Shown: positions 34,861 to 49,800 of the stretch, one piece after another
Numbering within the stretch: position 1 is the stretch's first letter
Layout: the number at the start of each line of letters is the position of its first letter
Assembly: GCA_964023205.1 (NCBI GenBank)
Contig: OZ026840.1
Span: 29,020,064-29,084,063, forward strand
DNA from: Lutraria lutraria
Lineage: Eukaryota; Mollusca; Bivalvia; Venerida; Mactridae
DNA length: 64,000 nt
Direction of reading: 5' to 3'
Made by a program: the position numbers and the translations under genes
Notes under the pieces: generated by a model
Database searches by the model: none
What the model was told of the DNA's origin: nothing
The model's input: the letters and a program-made list of their open reading frames with translations, nothing else

Positions 34861-37800
34861 TTAATGATACAACAAATCCCATGATTCCAGCCACGTTAAT
34901 TTATCAACATCTTCTACTGTGAGATTTCCGTATCCATAACTCAATGCTGATAACTCCTTAAATACCCATAATGCAGCGGCTAGCAAAATCACAATGATGT
35001 TGTGGACCGCAAAGTTACCATACTGGGTTCTGAAAACGAAAAACAATCAATTAACAAAATATCGAAGGCCTGAAAAGACTCACTTCGGGCAAATGTACCA
35101 ATGAATAAGTCGTAAAGATTACGTCATGGAAACGTTCTCTTTTTTACGAATGGCCTACTGCGGAATCATTAATTTTTGTTGGGGATTTAATTTCGAGTCG
35201 GTTCATCGCTGAAATCAAACCCCACTAAAATGCTCCCTAGAAATAGCAAACATTTCGACACTCGATAATATCCACTTATTTAGTATTTTGAATAATAATC
35301 GATACCAATTTCAAAAAAATGCTGCCACATCAGTTAATTTGAAAATACCAGTGGAGTTTACTCTATTATGAGCATATATATAACATGATAATAATTCAAA
35401 CAACTGTATATATATACATACTGTGAAAGCCATAGATCAATATGATTGATAACTGCAGCACAAGCTAAACACTTAAAGATCACACAAGGGAGGTAATTAT
35501 GTAAGAACAAAGCCTTGTCAGACAGGAAATGTGGCAGGTAGTGTAGGAAATATCCAACAATAACAACTTCAAAAACGAACAAGAAATTGGTCCATTCATC
35601 TGAAATACAATAGTTAAATATTTAAGACATAATATCAACTACTGTCTACTACAAAGTTGGTAAATAGCTACTGGTATAGCTAATGTTTACAGGTACATTG
35701 TTTTTTGTATACTGACTATAAATAAATTTTGTATCTTGTAACTGTCTTTGCTACACATGTAGTTGGTGCATGTTTTTATGCTGCATTAAAGACTTTTAAA
35801 AATATATAAATTCATCTATTTTGTCAGTATTAAAATGAGAATGATATTAAAGGCCCATGTAGACATTCTTACAAATTATAATCTCAATATTCAATATTTC
35901 ACTTATGGAATACAGTATCATCCAACCATATTCCAACCATATTTTTTTTTAAATTAGAGGTATAATATTGAATGGTCAGAATATGTTTTTTTTTCACTGA
36001 GGCTTCGCACATATAATTATATAATCCATGATTTACTTTGAATACTCAATTCATTTGTGTAGAAATGATAATGTGCTCAAAATATCTCACCTTGTGTAAG
36101 ATCGTAAAATTCACGTCTTCTTCTTAACAAATAAAATACCAGAAGACCGCAGTACAACAGGACCGATATAGTACCAGCTATCCAAACCACCAAGTTACCA
36201 ATCAGATGAATTTGTGCCTGGAATTAAATTTCTTTGTATATGACTGCACATAAACCATCAAATCTAATAGCACTCTTGGAAAGAATTTTGAAATAAAAAA
36301 AAGTTTTAAATCAATCTTTGCATTGATACTAAAATTTTAGTTCCTACAAAGTTACTTAGACCCGCTTCCGTGGTCGAGTAGTTCAGGTTGCTGACTTCAA
36401 ATCACTGTAACCTCTCACACATAGAGGGTCGTAGGTTCGAGCCCAGCTACTGACCATTCTCTTTATGTGAGAAAGTAGGCAGTTGCTTACAGAGAATTGG
36501 AGTCTAGTACTGGTTCTTCCCAGGAACGATGATTAGGTGAACTGCCTGCCTCATATGACTCTGACTGTTGGAAAGGGGTGTAAAACCCTTGGTGAAACAA
36601 CCAAATAAACAAATCATATTAATGATTCTCAATAAACCCTAACTTGTGAAACAACCCTCTAACCTAACTGACATGATAATGAAGACAGAACACATTGAAT
36701 TTCACACACAATATTCAATAGTCGTACACAAGGTCTCACAAATCAAGTTTATTTATAAATAAAACCATCAATTGCTTAATTAGTTAATTAGATACCTTAA
36801 CACAGCCCAGTCTGCCTGCCTGTCTATGGCACAAAATTCTTCCAATAAGTTGGAACAAATCAGTTTCGATTCATGTCAAAGATACCTCAGGTGCCAAAAA
36901 ATTAAAAGTAATCAAATTTTATTACTTACATGACTTGCTCCACTCAGCCAATATGCAACATTTCTGGTCATGAATGGCCAGTCTAAAGGGTTTGAACTGT
37001 ATTTGTGTTCGATCGATTTATCTTGTTGTACAAAGATCATCTTCAGGTGTAGCTCGTAGAATTTCTCCCAGAAAGATAAGTAAGTTGGCTTCATAGGAAT
37101 CATTTCAGCTTGACTGAGATCTCGTACTTGGTCCTCATGTTTGTCCTCTGTAAAAAAATCAACTTGTATCTAGCAGGCATGAGATCTAATGGATTATTGG
37201 TACTGTAAAAAGTACCGTACGTACGGTACATGTCTTCACTGGATTATTATCAGATCGATTTGACGATTCAAACCTTTATCCCCCACCCCAATTTTCTCCT
37301 CAAATTTACATCAATCTCAGAAATGGCCCTCGAGACCTCTAAATAAGCAGATTTCCGTGGATCGACAGAAAATTCTCATGCCTGATCTAGGGAAAAGTAA
37401 GCCAAACACAGATACTTTAAGTAAAATACTTTATGGGGGCCTTGTGGAGGAGGGTTTAGGCCTTTGACTATATATCACTAACTTACCTACAGTAATTAGG
37501 TTACACGGACCAATCACTTAACGGGAAACGAAACACAGAAATTGAACGTAATTATAAAAACTTGCAAAGTGATAGAAAAAAAGTATGCATTTGAGTACAA
37601 GATGCAAACTATAAGAGACTCTATAAGTGATATGTTTTACACTATTTTCCAGCCATGACAGAGATATATGAGAGGGATAATAATGAACGACAGCTCTGGA
37701 TAGAGAATAGTCAAAATGTACTACAGTAAAACCCCGATTATTCGAATGTCAATGGGACCTGAAAAATCATTCGGATAATCCATGGTTTCGAATAATCCAT

Positions 37801-40800
37801 TTCAATATAATGTATTGGTTGGAAACGATAAATTCCGTACTGTCCGTATATTGCAAGGGAGTTAACTCTCGTATGTAAACATGACGTTATTTATTTGAGT
37901 GATAATAAGAATAAGATAAAATGTACAACAAACACTTATTATTTATCATTGTTTTATGAATGTATATGAGTTAACCAATGAAACAATAACTCTTGTTAAG
38001 TAAATACCCGCGCATTTATGGATTATGCAGAACACAATCCGACACAATAATATGTCATTCTCACTTCACTTACTAACGATCGACTAGGCATCGCTATCGT
38101 AACATACTAAGACAATTAAAGAATCGAAGACGTAATGTTTTTAGGTTTGGTGCGTTTTTTCATTAAATCATCATATTCTAGTTAGCTTTGTTTAACTGTG
38201 TTCGAATATGTTTTTAAATTTTTATTGACGCTGAAATGGAAATAAGTTCATACAGATCATCATGCAGGTACGTACGCATATTAACTTATTATACCCGAGA
38301 TCATAGTGTAATATTCGTCGCGATTAGTATAAAAGCGTAACAAACAATATGGTCAACTTAACGATAATTAAACTGTTGACACGCTTCGTGTATGAATTGA
38401 TGTGACACATTGTTTGTCACACGACATTTGATTCTCAATCGGCCATTGTTAAATTGACGACTTCGAATAATAGGTGTGAAAATACGCGCATTTGTAACTT
38501 TAGGGACCAAATAATGCATTCGGATTACACCAGGTATTCGTAAAATCCGATTTGTATAACCGGGGTTCGTTGTACTTGAAATATATAGAGACGTAATCGG
38601 GACCGTAGATTTTATTCGGTTAATACCGGGTATTCGGATAATCGGTGTTCGGATAATCGAGGTTTTACTGTATAAGAAAAAGATGGGTGAGAGGTTGGAT
38701 GGGGTACAAAGATATCAATCAGTAATCAGCATTAGTAACTTACTCTTTGTAAACCTGTGTTCCTCAACATTCCAGATTGTGGCATCTTGTTGAAGAACTC
38801 TGTCTGTGGCTACCTCTAACTGATTGAATCCCCATTCTGGCAGATGTTTTCCACTGATCTATAAAAATAAGTATTATTGTGTGCACCCCTTCCAATGGAA
38901 TTCATAAAATCATGAACTTTTCATGAACTATTCATGCATACTTCATAAGTAGTTCATGAGGTATGAATAATTATTTGACAGGGGCAATTAAAAACGTTTT
39001 ATTACTAGCAAATATAGATCATGAGATGGGATACATCACTCTGGAGGTTTATACATATTTTGCTTTAGAAGATTTAATACATTTTTCAACGTTATTTCAT
39101 TTATACAGTAAAATGTAGCAGGGTGATGTTTTTGTGGTTTGATTTAGTTCCAAGGGAAGTAAATCTTGGTGATACTGTGTTGTTCTTTGTTTGAGTTGTC
39201 TCCCTTGCTGTGAAGTGTGGTCAGTTTTAATTATTTCTTAGAGTTATCTGGTTTGATGAAAATCAATGATCCTTCAAGGAATGTGACCTTTTAAGTCTTT
39301 TTTCTTAGCTCTTTGTGCTGGTATAACCAGTTCTTTACTTTTTACCGCCTAAACTAGATGTTTATATTTCATAGAAAAGGTTCAATTATTGGTTTTTTGG
39401 TTAGTATTTCTAATTTGTTTTAGATTATTCTTTTCTAATGACTTCGGCATAAATAAGTACAAGAATTGCCTATGTTAAGTATAGCTATTTAATTAATTGT
39501 TTTGAAGAATTAGATGGTTTTCAGAGTAATACTTACATGTAGTTGACTTGATTTACCACACCTATCTTTACTTCTGATCACTTTTTAAATAATACCTTTC
39601 TAACTTTACAGTTGCTAACAGTCACAGAAGAGAGAGAGAGAGAGTAATCTGAGTATATAGTTTGAGAGGGAAAGATACATTTATCCAATAGATGGTAAGT
39701 GTAATGTTGTAAATGTATATTGTAATTATGTTTAAATGTGTGTATAAATGTCATTGTTTTGTACTACATGATATGTTTGATGTAAATTGTAAGTTGATAA
39801 TAATGCACAACTGTATTATTCTATGTTTAATTGAACACTTCTAGCCACTGATTAAGATAGATATTTATGCATCATTTATTTGTTTATATATTTCAGAATG
39901 TAAAGTTTGTAAATAATTATTGTACCGTATGACTACAGTAGTGACCACATTACAGAAACCCACTACCATTCTTTATTGTATATCCAATGAGGACAAATTA
40001 CATACCCACCCCATTACATCTCTGTAGAGCAACAACCTCTCTATAACAACACCTTAAACATTTCCCTAAGGTGATATTTACTATAACTTTAACCTCTGTA
40101 GAGCAACACCCAGTGGGAGCTGCAAATATTTGCTGTTGTTTAGAGGTTGTTGCTCTACAGAGAGGTTGTACTGTATACAACAGCTGGTTCACCTTATCAG
40201 TTTTTTACTGGATTGTATTCTAACCAGAACTTACTTATCCTACCACAAGAAGCCAGAAACTTCTCCACAAATGTCAAATTTTCACAAAATCTGCAGTACA
40301 TGGACTTCAAAGCAGGTTTGCGGGTTACAAGTATAGCACACTAACTATTAGACCATGATTGTGGTCTTTTCATACATGAGACGCACCCCTTTACCAGGAT
40401 AAACACTTATTATAGTTTTAATGATAATTATAATCTTACCTTTAAAGCTTGCACAGTGCTTACATGATGCAGTCTAACATGACTTTTAATTGTCTCCCAT
40501 TGCCCAGTTCTGCTGTCAGGATTTAAAATCTCCTAAAAAATATAACAATACAATATGTAATGTTATATACAAATGTAGCTTTAATGGTTATTAGCATTAA
40601 TATCAAGGTGAATTGAAGACAAGGTAGAAATTTATCAATAAGGTCAAGGACTTATATACATATATGGATTCGCAGTTTCTGTATTTACAGTTCGAAGTAA
40701 TAAAATCCTGCGGAAGTGACAGCGAAAATATCTGTGATGATCCAAATGTTTACAACAGCAAAGATGGTTACAGAATAATGTTTGTTTGTTTGGTTGAGTT

Positions 40801-43800
40801 TTATGCCCAGCCCCTTTTCAACAGTCAGGGTCATATGAGGCAAACAGTTCATCTAAGCATCGTTCCTGAGAAGAATCAGTACTAGACTCCCATCCGCTGT
40901 AAGCAACTGCCTACTTTCTTACATAAAGGGACACTGTCGGCAGATGGGCTTTAACCCATAACCCTCTAACAGTGAGAGGTTACAGCGATTTAATGTCAGC
41001 AAACTTAACCACTTGACCACAGAGGTGAATGGTTACAGAATAAAAGAGGAGAAGCTGGAAATAGTTGCCCAATGACCCCAGTCTGTTGAAGGGACGATTA
41101 ACCCCAGTAAAAAAAAATCAAAACAACTCTAGCTAATTATTGAGACAAGGTGCATACACACACACTATTCCACACCAATGGTTTGGCTCTGGAGGTTGTG
41201 GTTTTAGGAAAAAACATGACATACCTGAATTATTTAAAAAAAATGAAATTTGTTGCTCCTTAGCCTATGATATATATTAAAGAGTATTGTTATCACTTGC
41301 GTTTAGATTGCACCCATGTATAAGACACAGGTACATAACCAGAGAAAATCCTGGGGAAAAATTCTTCATGCGTAAAGCGCAAATAATTTTTATAGCAAAA
41401 ACAATTACCAAAACAAACACATGTATTGCTAAAATAAGATTATGAATTTATGACTTATGTAGTACAACACCACATGACTAGAGGAGTGCTGTTGGGACAA
41501 TGGAGTATGGTGCTCTTGATAAAAAAAAATCTCACCACTTTCCATAGATTCTGTGCCGGCATAGACACATTATAATCAATATAACAGGAGACTTCCTGGT
41601 TCTGTGGACTCATGGGTGCTGCTACATCATGACTGAAACATGAAAGGTAAGACTTAACATCAAAACCATAGTAAATACTTAACGAATTAGCTGGTTTTTC
41701 TAACTTTTGTCAAAATATTTAGTGCAAGGACATTGTGAGCAAGTTTGTGGGAAATTGGTCATCAACTATTTATGTACGGTCATCAACTATTTATGCACGG
41801 AGTAGATATCAAATATTCACTGATGCATCTCAAAGAATAGTATGAAAATGTAGTAATTAAAATTTGAAAAGATTATACAAATATAAATGAAGGAAACATG
41901 TCTAAGTTTATAAAAACCAAACACTTAAATAAAAAATATCTTCAGTATTCCCAAACTAATTAAGTTTAATTTAAGCTGTACTGTCATTAAAAGAGGCTCT
42001 ATAGTCAAAGTGGTTATGGTCTCTGACTAGTAATCACTAACCCCTCACTGCTGTAAGTTTGAACCCCACCTGGGACAAGATATGATTCAAAGGTGAGGAA
42101 GCTGTCCATCTAGCTTATGGAATGTCTGTGGTTCTACACAGGTGTACGTTTGAGGTTATTCCTCCACAATCAAAGCTGAAGAAATCACCAATTCACCCGG
42201 GATGTTGGTACTAAGGTAAAATCCAGTGAAAACAAGATGTGTTTTTGAAACACAATGCCCCCCTCTGGGTGACCTTGACCTTTGACCTAATGACCTTAAA
42301 ATGCACAGATCATGTAGAGGCTGTCATGAGAAAACAACATATCAAGTTTGATGACTGTAGGCAGAAGCACTTTAATTTCATAGGCAAGGTTAAAGTTTAG
42401 TACAAACAGACCAAAATCAATATTCCCCCGATCTATTGATATGGAGCCATAAAAATGTGTAATGAAATAAATACCTGTTTAATGCTCGACCAGTTAATCC
42501 ATGCACAATTTGTATAACATCTCCATTCTTTACAGGTTCTGGAGGATCATCGACCACCATAGATTTCCTTAAGGTAAAAATAAACAAATTCATTACATGA
42601 TTATACCAGGGATATAACCAATAAAACATCTTAATAACAAAACATTTGAATTTTTACTGAATACAAATGTTCAAATAGCAAAGTATAGGCAAGGCACTAT
42701 ATGCCATCCACGAAATCAGATTGCCACAATGTCAAAAAGTCCATTTTTCATTCTCAAAAAAACATCTATGTAAGTTAATTTATAAACGTAAATGAGAAGC
42801 AGTAAAGTTTCAAAATGCAGCAACTGACCTGTCAGGATGTTTAACTATCCACCAGTTATTTATATCCTTAAATGTGTAACATGTGACCTGCTGCTGATGA
42901 CTGGAGCCACGCCCATCTCCGTAGCGCACGGGATAAACATGCTCATGAGAGTGTAACCAGCACGGCTTTCCATGAGAAGGGTCAAACGTATGACGTAACG
43001 TTATTTGTGATCCGTAAGATATATACAATGGTTGTCCTCGAGTCAATGAAGCCAGACCACCCTGTAATATACAAAAGTAATGTTAGCGTCATTATACTCA
43101 CACAGTTCGGATATATTTAAAACTGCACTACAATGACCAGGCACCCTTTTGAACTTTGAGTTCCCTTTTCAAGCAAAAAATATGATTTATAACAGACTTC
43201 AAATCCCTTTTAGAATACTAGAAAGGGCTCACAAGGCATTCTTACCTCTAAACTGGCTTGGAAAGCACTAGTCATGACATTATCGTGTGGCCCGGCTCGT
43301 ACCAGTAATGTAAGATGGACATAGTACACATACACATATAACACAGTGGGTACCAAGAGCAGGAAGAAGAATCTAGCAACAAAATGCTTCACTAGGCTAA
43401 GCTGAAATACAAAATGAAAAAGATAATGGACAATTGTTTGAACTACCGTAAAGAGAGCTGTATTTCAGAAGCTTTCTGTAGGTTAATCAATAATCAAGTC
43501 TTAACCGACTTCAATAACCAAATATGACTATCACTTTTGAAGGTACAAAATGTATATACACAGAAAACTTACCGGTATGTTAATAATATTTAACTAAATG
43601 TTATTTAACTCAGTAGAAGTCTTCTTTTCAATGGTCATAGGCCATAGTTTCTCCCATTAAAGTACCTCTCCTTGCAAACTCATTAGATAAAAAAAATCCC
43701 AATTTGACCACTAACAAAATTAATCTCAAAAGAGCCATAAAAACAAGTCCACAGAAATTATTAAGAATATTAAATGTTGAACTGTTGTAAAGAAATGGGA

Positions 43801-46800
43801 AATACAAACCATACATAGCTTTTTATCAATTTCTCTATGATAGAAACTTACATCAGAAATGGTGAAGTCAGCCAAAAGCTTCCAGTAATCTCTCAATACA
43901 AGATATAAAATCAATAATGCAGTGAACGTACCAACATATTTCACACTGTAATAAAAGAAAATGTGTCTGAAACCATTTTCATACAATATTTTTTCTCCAA
44001 TCTAACAAAAGTTTGGGATTGCAATGGATATAGTCAAATCTGTGAACAAAGGCCACCCTTGGGAAAGACTAAATGTGGCCTTTCTTTAGAGGCCATTTTG
44101 CTCTAAATGATCATTGGCAGTTTTTTTTTGAATGGCCTTTATTCACATGGAGGCCTTTATTCACATGATGGCCTTTATTCACATGATGGCCTTTATTCAC
44201 ATGATGGCCTTTATTCACATGGTGCCCTTTATTCACATGGTGCCCTTTATTCACATGGTGGCCTTTATCTGGAGGTGACTACTAACACAGTTTAACTGTA
44301 CTGAAGATGAAAAAGACTATGTGTATTACAAAGTCAGTTTTACCATTCTAACTTGATTAAAATATATCAAATAAAGCAAAGTTATAATGCAGAAAAAGCA
44401 ACATTGTAAATGTATTTAATATTATACAGAATCTTAACAGATTTATTTGCCCAGTTTTCTAGCTTTAATAGATGAGAAAGACCTCAGGAATACAACTGGA
44501 TAGAACCACCGACCTTCCATCAGCTGAATGGACAGCTTCCTCACAAGTCAATTTTGTCTAGTCCCGGATAGAAATCAAGCTAACAGCAGTGAGAGGTTAA
44601 TGATCACTAGGCATGGAGGCCCCCCAAAGTGAGAGGTTAATGATCACTAGGCATGGAGGCCCCCCAAACAAGGAGTGTTCCTATCAAGACTTTTATCATA
44701 AACTAGAGCTGTCACAGAGGTGACTAACACCCCTGCCGCCGTTTTAACACTAATAATGCAATAGTACACTATATGGCTAAGTTCAAGGGGACTTAACTCT
44801 GCAATGAGTGAATCACTGGGAACAAAAATTGTGTCTTGCACATCTACACTCGATGGTGATAACATATTTCAAGTTTCATTGCATTTGCTTAAAAAATGTG
44901 GAAGTAGTGCGCTCCACAAACTTTTATGTGGACGGACGAACCGACAGAGTGACTCCAATTATATACCCCCTCTCAAACTTCGTTTAAGGGGGTATAATAA
45001 GAAATAAATTTTACAAACCTAAGAGCACAAGAGAATGAGACACCAGTCAATGACAACCAAAACCACCATTGTAGAGAAAATGACCTGAAATGATAAAAAA
45101 AATACAAGTTTATCAACAATTCACATGACAATTTTTTTCCCACAGAACTTTAATGTCCCAGCATCAGTCAGGATCATTTGGCGACATGTCTTGTTTTAAC
45201 AATAGAGTAAGATCCCAGGCTGGGAAACATCTGGGTCCGTATTCACAAAGCATCTTAAGTAATTTTTTAACTTAAGTTATATTTTTCCTTAAATTCGACT
45301 TTTTCCTTAACTCTTTTGTACTAATATAAAGGAGGAAATCACAATAATATGATTTTATCTTTGTCCTAAAGATTCAAATTATGAAAATGATAATTCATTT
45401 TCACACTTTTGATGATTGGTTTACAAACTTTTTCCATGAAAAAGTTTATCGGCTTAAGTAAAAATTTCGACTTTAGTTAAAGAAAATCTTAAGATGCTTT
45501 ATGAATACGGACCCTGGATAAAAACACGTACCTTAAGTGAGCTAGCTGGACAGATTCCTAAAATGCTAAATTTAGTCCCGAAGGGATTCAAACTTACAGT
45601 GGTGAGAGATTAGTGATCACTAGTTAGAGACCATAACCACTCAACCACACTGAGGCTTCCATATAATTAATCAAATTACATTAATAAAGTTATATCTTGA
45701 TCTACTTATATAGTGTGACTTTATTCATGCAATAAACCAATGACTTTGAATACTCAATTTCGATTTTGTAGACTGGTTATAACTACAGTCAAACAAAAAA
45801 AGGCCACCCTTGGGAAAGAAAAATGTGTCTTTTATTGTATAGTAAGAGGTCATTTTGTTCTAAATAGTCAGTAATGGTTTTTAAAAAAATGGCCTTTTTT
45901 TCACAGGCTGGACGTTATTTGGAGATGGCTGCTAGAACAAGTTTGACTATATAGTAAATTCATGGTAAACAAGAGTGCCAGGTCACAAAATATGCTCGTT
46001 AAAATTAATTTTTCAAAGCATCAAGGGCCATAACTCAGAAGAGTCTGGGTCGATTGGGCTGGTTATCACACTTGACCAAGATCTCATGACCATAAATATT
46101 TCCATAAAGTTTGGTGAGGATCCAAATAAAACTATTCGAATTAGAGAGCACGACACCATTGTGGACGCTGCCCGCCTGCCAACCTGTCTGCCCATCATGG
46201 GTGTTCCCATAATACGATTAAAGATGAATATAAAGATAAAGACAAATTACTTACTTATGAGATAGACTCCTAAACTTCAGGTAACCATACAGAGATACAC
46301 ACATGAAAAATAGCAGCATTCCTTCCATTAAAATCAACCTTGATTGGACGAGTAAAGCATTGTCTGAAAATTAAAATGATACGCATTATCAGAAATTTGA
46401 CTGAGATTCAAGCTGAAGGGCTAAAATATATCAGCATTGGGTTTGTTGAAAAGGGGAGTAACTAAGAAATAATAATTCTTCTTAGTTTCATATCAGTATA
46501 ATAATACTGTATTTTCATTTATTTTCGTTGGGCTCAATTTTTGTGGTTTTTAATAAAATGGCTAGTTCGTGGGGACATAAATTCGCGGATTTTGATTTTT
46601 GAAAAAAAAAAACCTTATCTCTGCATTTAAATTCGTGAGGATTTGATTTCGTGGATGAGCTGACCCATGAAATTAAATCCCCAACAAAAATTAATGATTC
46701 CACAGAACTATCTATCAAAGAAATTAAAGACAGGACAATCACTATAGATTAGATAAGGTAGATCACAGGTCTTGAACTATGTACTGCATGTAAATATCGA

Positions 46801-49800
46801 TGCCCCCTTACTTCAAATAAATATCTTCAATGGACAAACATTCCGCACAGATGCATGGAGACCATTTCCATATCACCCCTTATGTGATGGAAAATAAAAT
46901 GAACAACAGATCAACTAAACAATGTGAACTTGTTGATGATGGGAAAAAATATGTACAGTCAAACCTGTGTTAGGGGCCACCTCCAAATAAAAGCCACCGT
47001 GTGAATAAAGGCTATTCTTTTAAAAAATATCATTGATTATTCAGAACAAAATGACCTACATATAAAGGCCAAAAGTTTGCCAATAAAGGCCACATTATGT
47101 CTTTCTAAAGGGTGATCATTCTTCACAGGTTTCACTGTATAACTAACTCATAAATGCTGTGTTACTTTTTTAAGTGGAAGGGTGAAAATTAAGAAATTAC
47201 CCAGCAGAATGAAAGCGCCAGCAAGCAAGGCTGACCATCGACTAAGTCCGAGTTCTACGGCAATCTGATACACCAATGGTACCACGAGGCTTCCACATAT
47301 TGCTGGTACTAATCTTAACTCCTTCACAGGAAATTCATTAGAGTATCCTGAAATTGTATTTCAATTTTAGAAACATTTCTCAGGAATTTTTAAAAAACGA
47401 AAAAAGGCAGAGAAAATCTAATATTGTTTTCAATTACAAGATACTATGTATTTGTTTTGTTTTATCTTGGGGATTTACCGTCACATCATCAATAAGTCAT
47501 CAGTCAGGGTTTTCATTAATATTCAGTACAACAGATTTTCTTATGAAAGTAACAGACTTGGCCAGGGTTCAAGGGGGCCACTTAGTTTTTTAAGTATTTC
47601 GAACTTTGGGGATTGTTACTGATTTTTTTGCAATTTTAACCGATGGTTTCCATCTGCAATCGGTTCTTAATGAAAACCCTGAAGAGTCATTTGGTAACTT
47701 TCCCAGCTGTTACTGAAGAGGACATCCCAGGCATACACTGACCTTCATTGAGCTAGCTAGACAGCTCCCTCACATGTGAAATTTGTCCTGTCCTGGTTAG
47801 GTTCCAACTTGCAGCATTAAATATGTCAGATAAAGAGACAATTATGTCAAAATAATATTTATAAGACACCATCTTTCAATGGACAGATTTAGGTTTCTAA
47901 AGCTTACTGTTAATAGTAATTTTTTGAAAACATTGCTACCTACAGGCCAAACTTCAGTACATAGAGACAGAAACAGTCTGCTAGGCTTGTAACCTGGCGA
48001 TCCAGGTTAGAAGTCCGGTTGAAACAGGCCGCCAGTCATACCCTTCAATGAAATGTTGAGTTTCCTCTATAAGTGGAGAAGTTGCCAGTTCTTTGTGGAA
48101 GGGTTAGATAAGTTAGTACTGGTTAAAATACAGTCCAGGAACACTGGCTAGGTGTACCTGCCGTTGTAAATAACCGAAATATCATTGAAAAACGGTGTTA
48201 AACCCGCCGAAACCAAAGAGCCATATACTAGGAAATATTACAAACCTGCTCCTATACGGTCGAAATCTAGGTCACCTTGAAATCCAGTGTAGCCACCTAA
48301 AAAAGGAAAAAGATGCAATCATAACTGAGAATTTGAAAACTTTTAAAAAATAATACCAAAAATCTCCTTCATATTATAAATTGAACAACAGTTATATAAT
48401 TAAAGGAAGATACAAAAACAAATACAGACATGAAACATAAGACTAGAATAAAAACAGTTGTAGGTATTTTCAGTAACTTCACAAAACATAAATTAAATAG
48501 GGTACAGACATGTAGGTAGGTCACAAGTCTTTTCAATTTTTTCGAAGCACATCTTTTCCTTCTTTAAGTTTTTAGGCAGGATACTTCTTGTATTAACTAT
48601 GTTTTAATTATTGAACAATAAAATAGTGGGAAGAACTATTCCAGCCAAGTATAACTAAATTTATTTGTCAATGGATATCTGCTAATAGTAAAGTTTTAAT
48701 AGTTTTGATAGCACATTTTCAGCCAGAAGTAAGTTAACATAAATGATGAAATTGACTCAAGTTCAACACATATGATAGAAATTCAAATAGTGTAGGCATG
48801 GTTTAATTTGAGAACGATTTAAAACAACAGACTTTAAACTTACAACATAATGCTTACAATTCAAGGGGCTTGAATTAAAACATACACATAAAGGTTAAGC
48901 TGACTTGATCTCTGATCAAAACTTACCAGCAAAGGCAAGAATCAATTTGCCGAGTGGAGGATGAATATCAAAGAAGAATATCCTTTTCAAGTACAAACTT
49001 ACAAATCTGCTAAAATGCAGCTCATCAAATCTGTAAAACATTGAAATTACTGAACAATTTAAACAAGTAAATGAAAAATCCCTATACTGACTTAACAGGT
49101 CAAAATGTAACATTGTTTGCATTTGCATTTAGGCAAAAAAATGTTTCTTTCTGGTTATCCGACATACCCTGATTCTTTCCCCCGCAACCCTACACTTTTT
49201 ATTAGGCCACAGGAAAGTAACTTATGCTTTCTCACTTTTTTTTACTATTCCACACACATTCAAGAGGCAAAGAAAATGCCCTGTCCACCTACCCTTTCTT
49301 AATGAGCATGTAACCAGAAACAAACATTTGTTTTTAGGCCTTATGATTATTTGTTTCAAAGAATACTATAGTTTTGTACAAAACTTAATATTGATGCTTA
49401 ACAGTAATTCTTAAGGGCTTGTCTGAATTTTTTTTTATAGGAAAACACTATAAGATAAATCCTTCTTTTGAGAAGATGTCGACATAATCACTTACACCAC
49501 AGCTCTGGGTGAGCCTATTTGCCACGTTCTGGTCAAAATTGCTGCAACAAACAAACCTATCTGCATAACATCTAACTGTATATTGACTGTAAATGACTCA
49601 TTCTTGCTTTTTCTTGAATGCTGAAGAAACAAAAAAAATGCATTCAATTTCTATCTACACATCTGGCATCATTAGTACTGTACATATTGTATTAATGTAA
49701 ATTAGAATTATGCCATATAGTATAGCAATGAACTAAAATACTGTTGGTATCTGTAAATTATTGAATTGAACTGTTGTTTCTAAAAACCACAAACACTTAG

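Noticed and set aside
43726..43986. 86-codon frame as an independent gene
   Set aside because: It is POMT1 exon 8 (43945-43852) read through into both introns.
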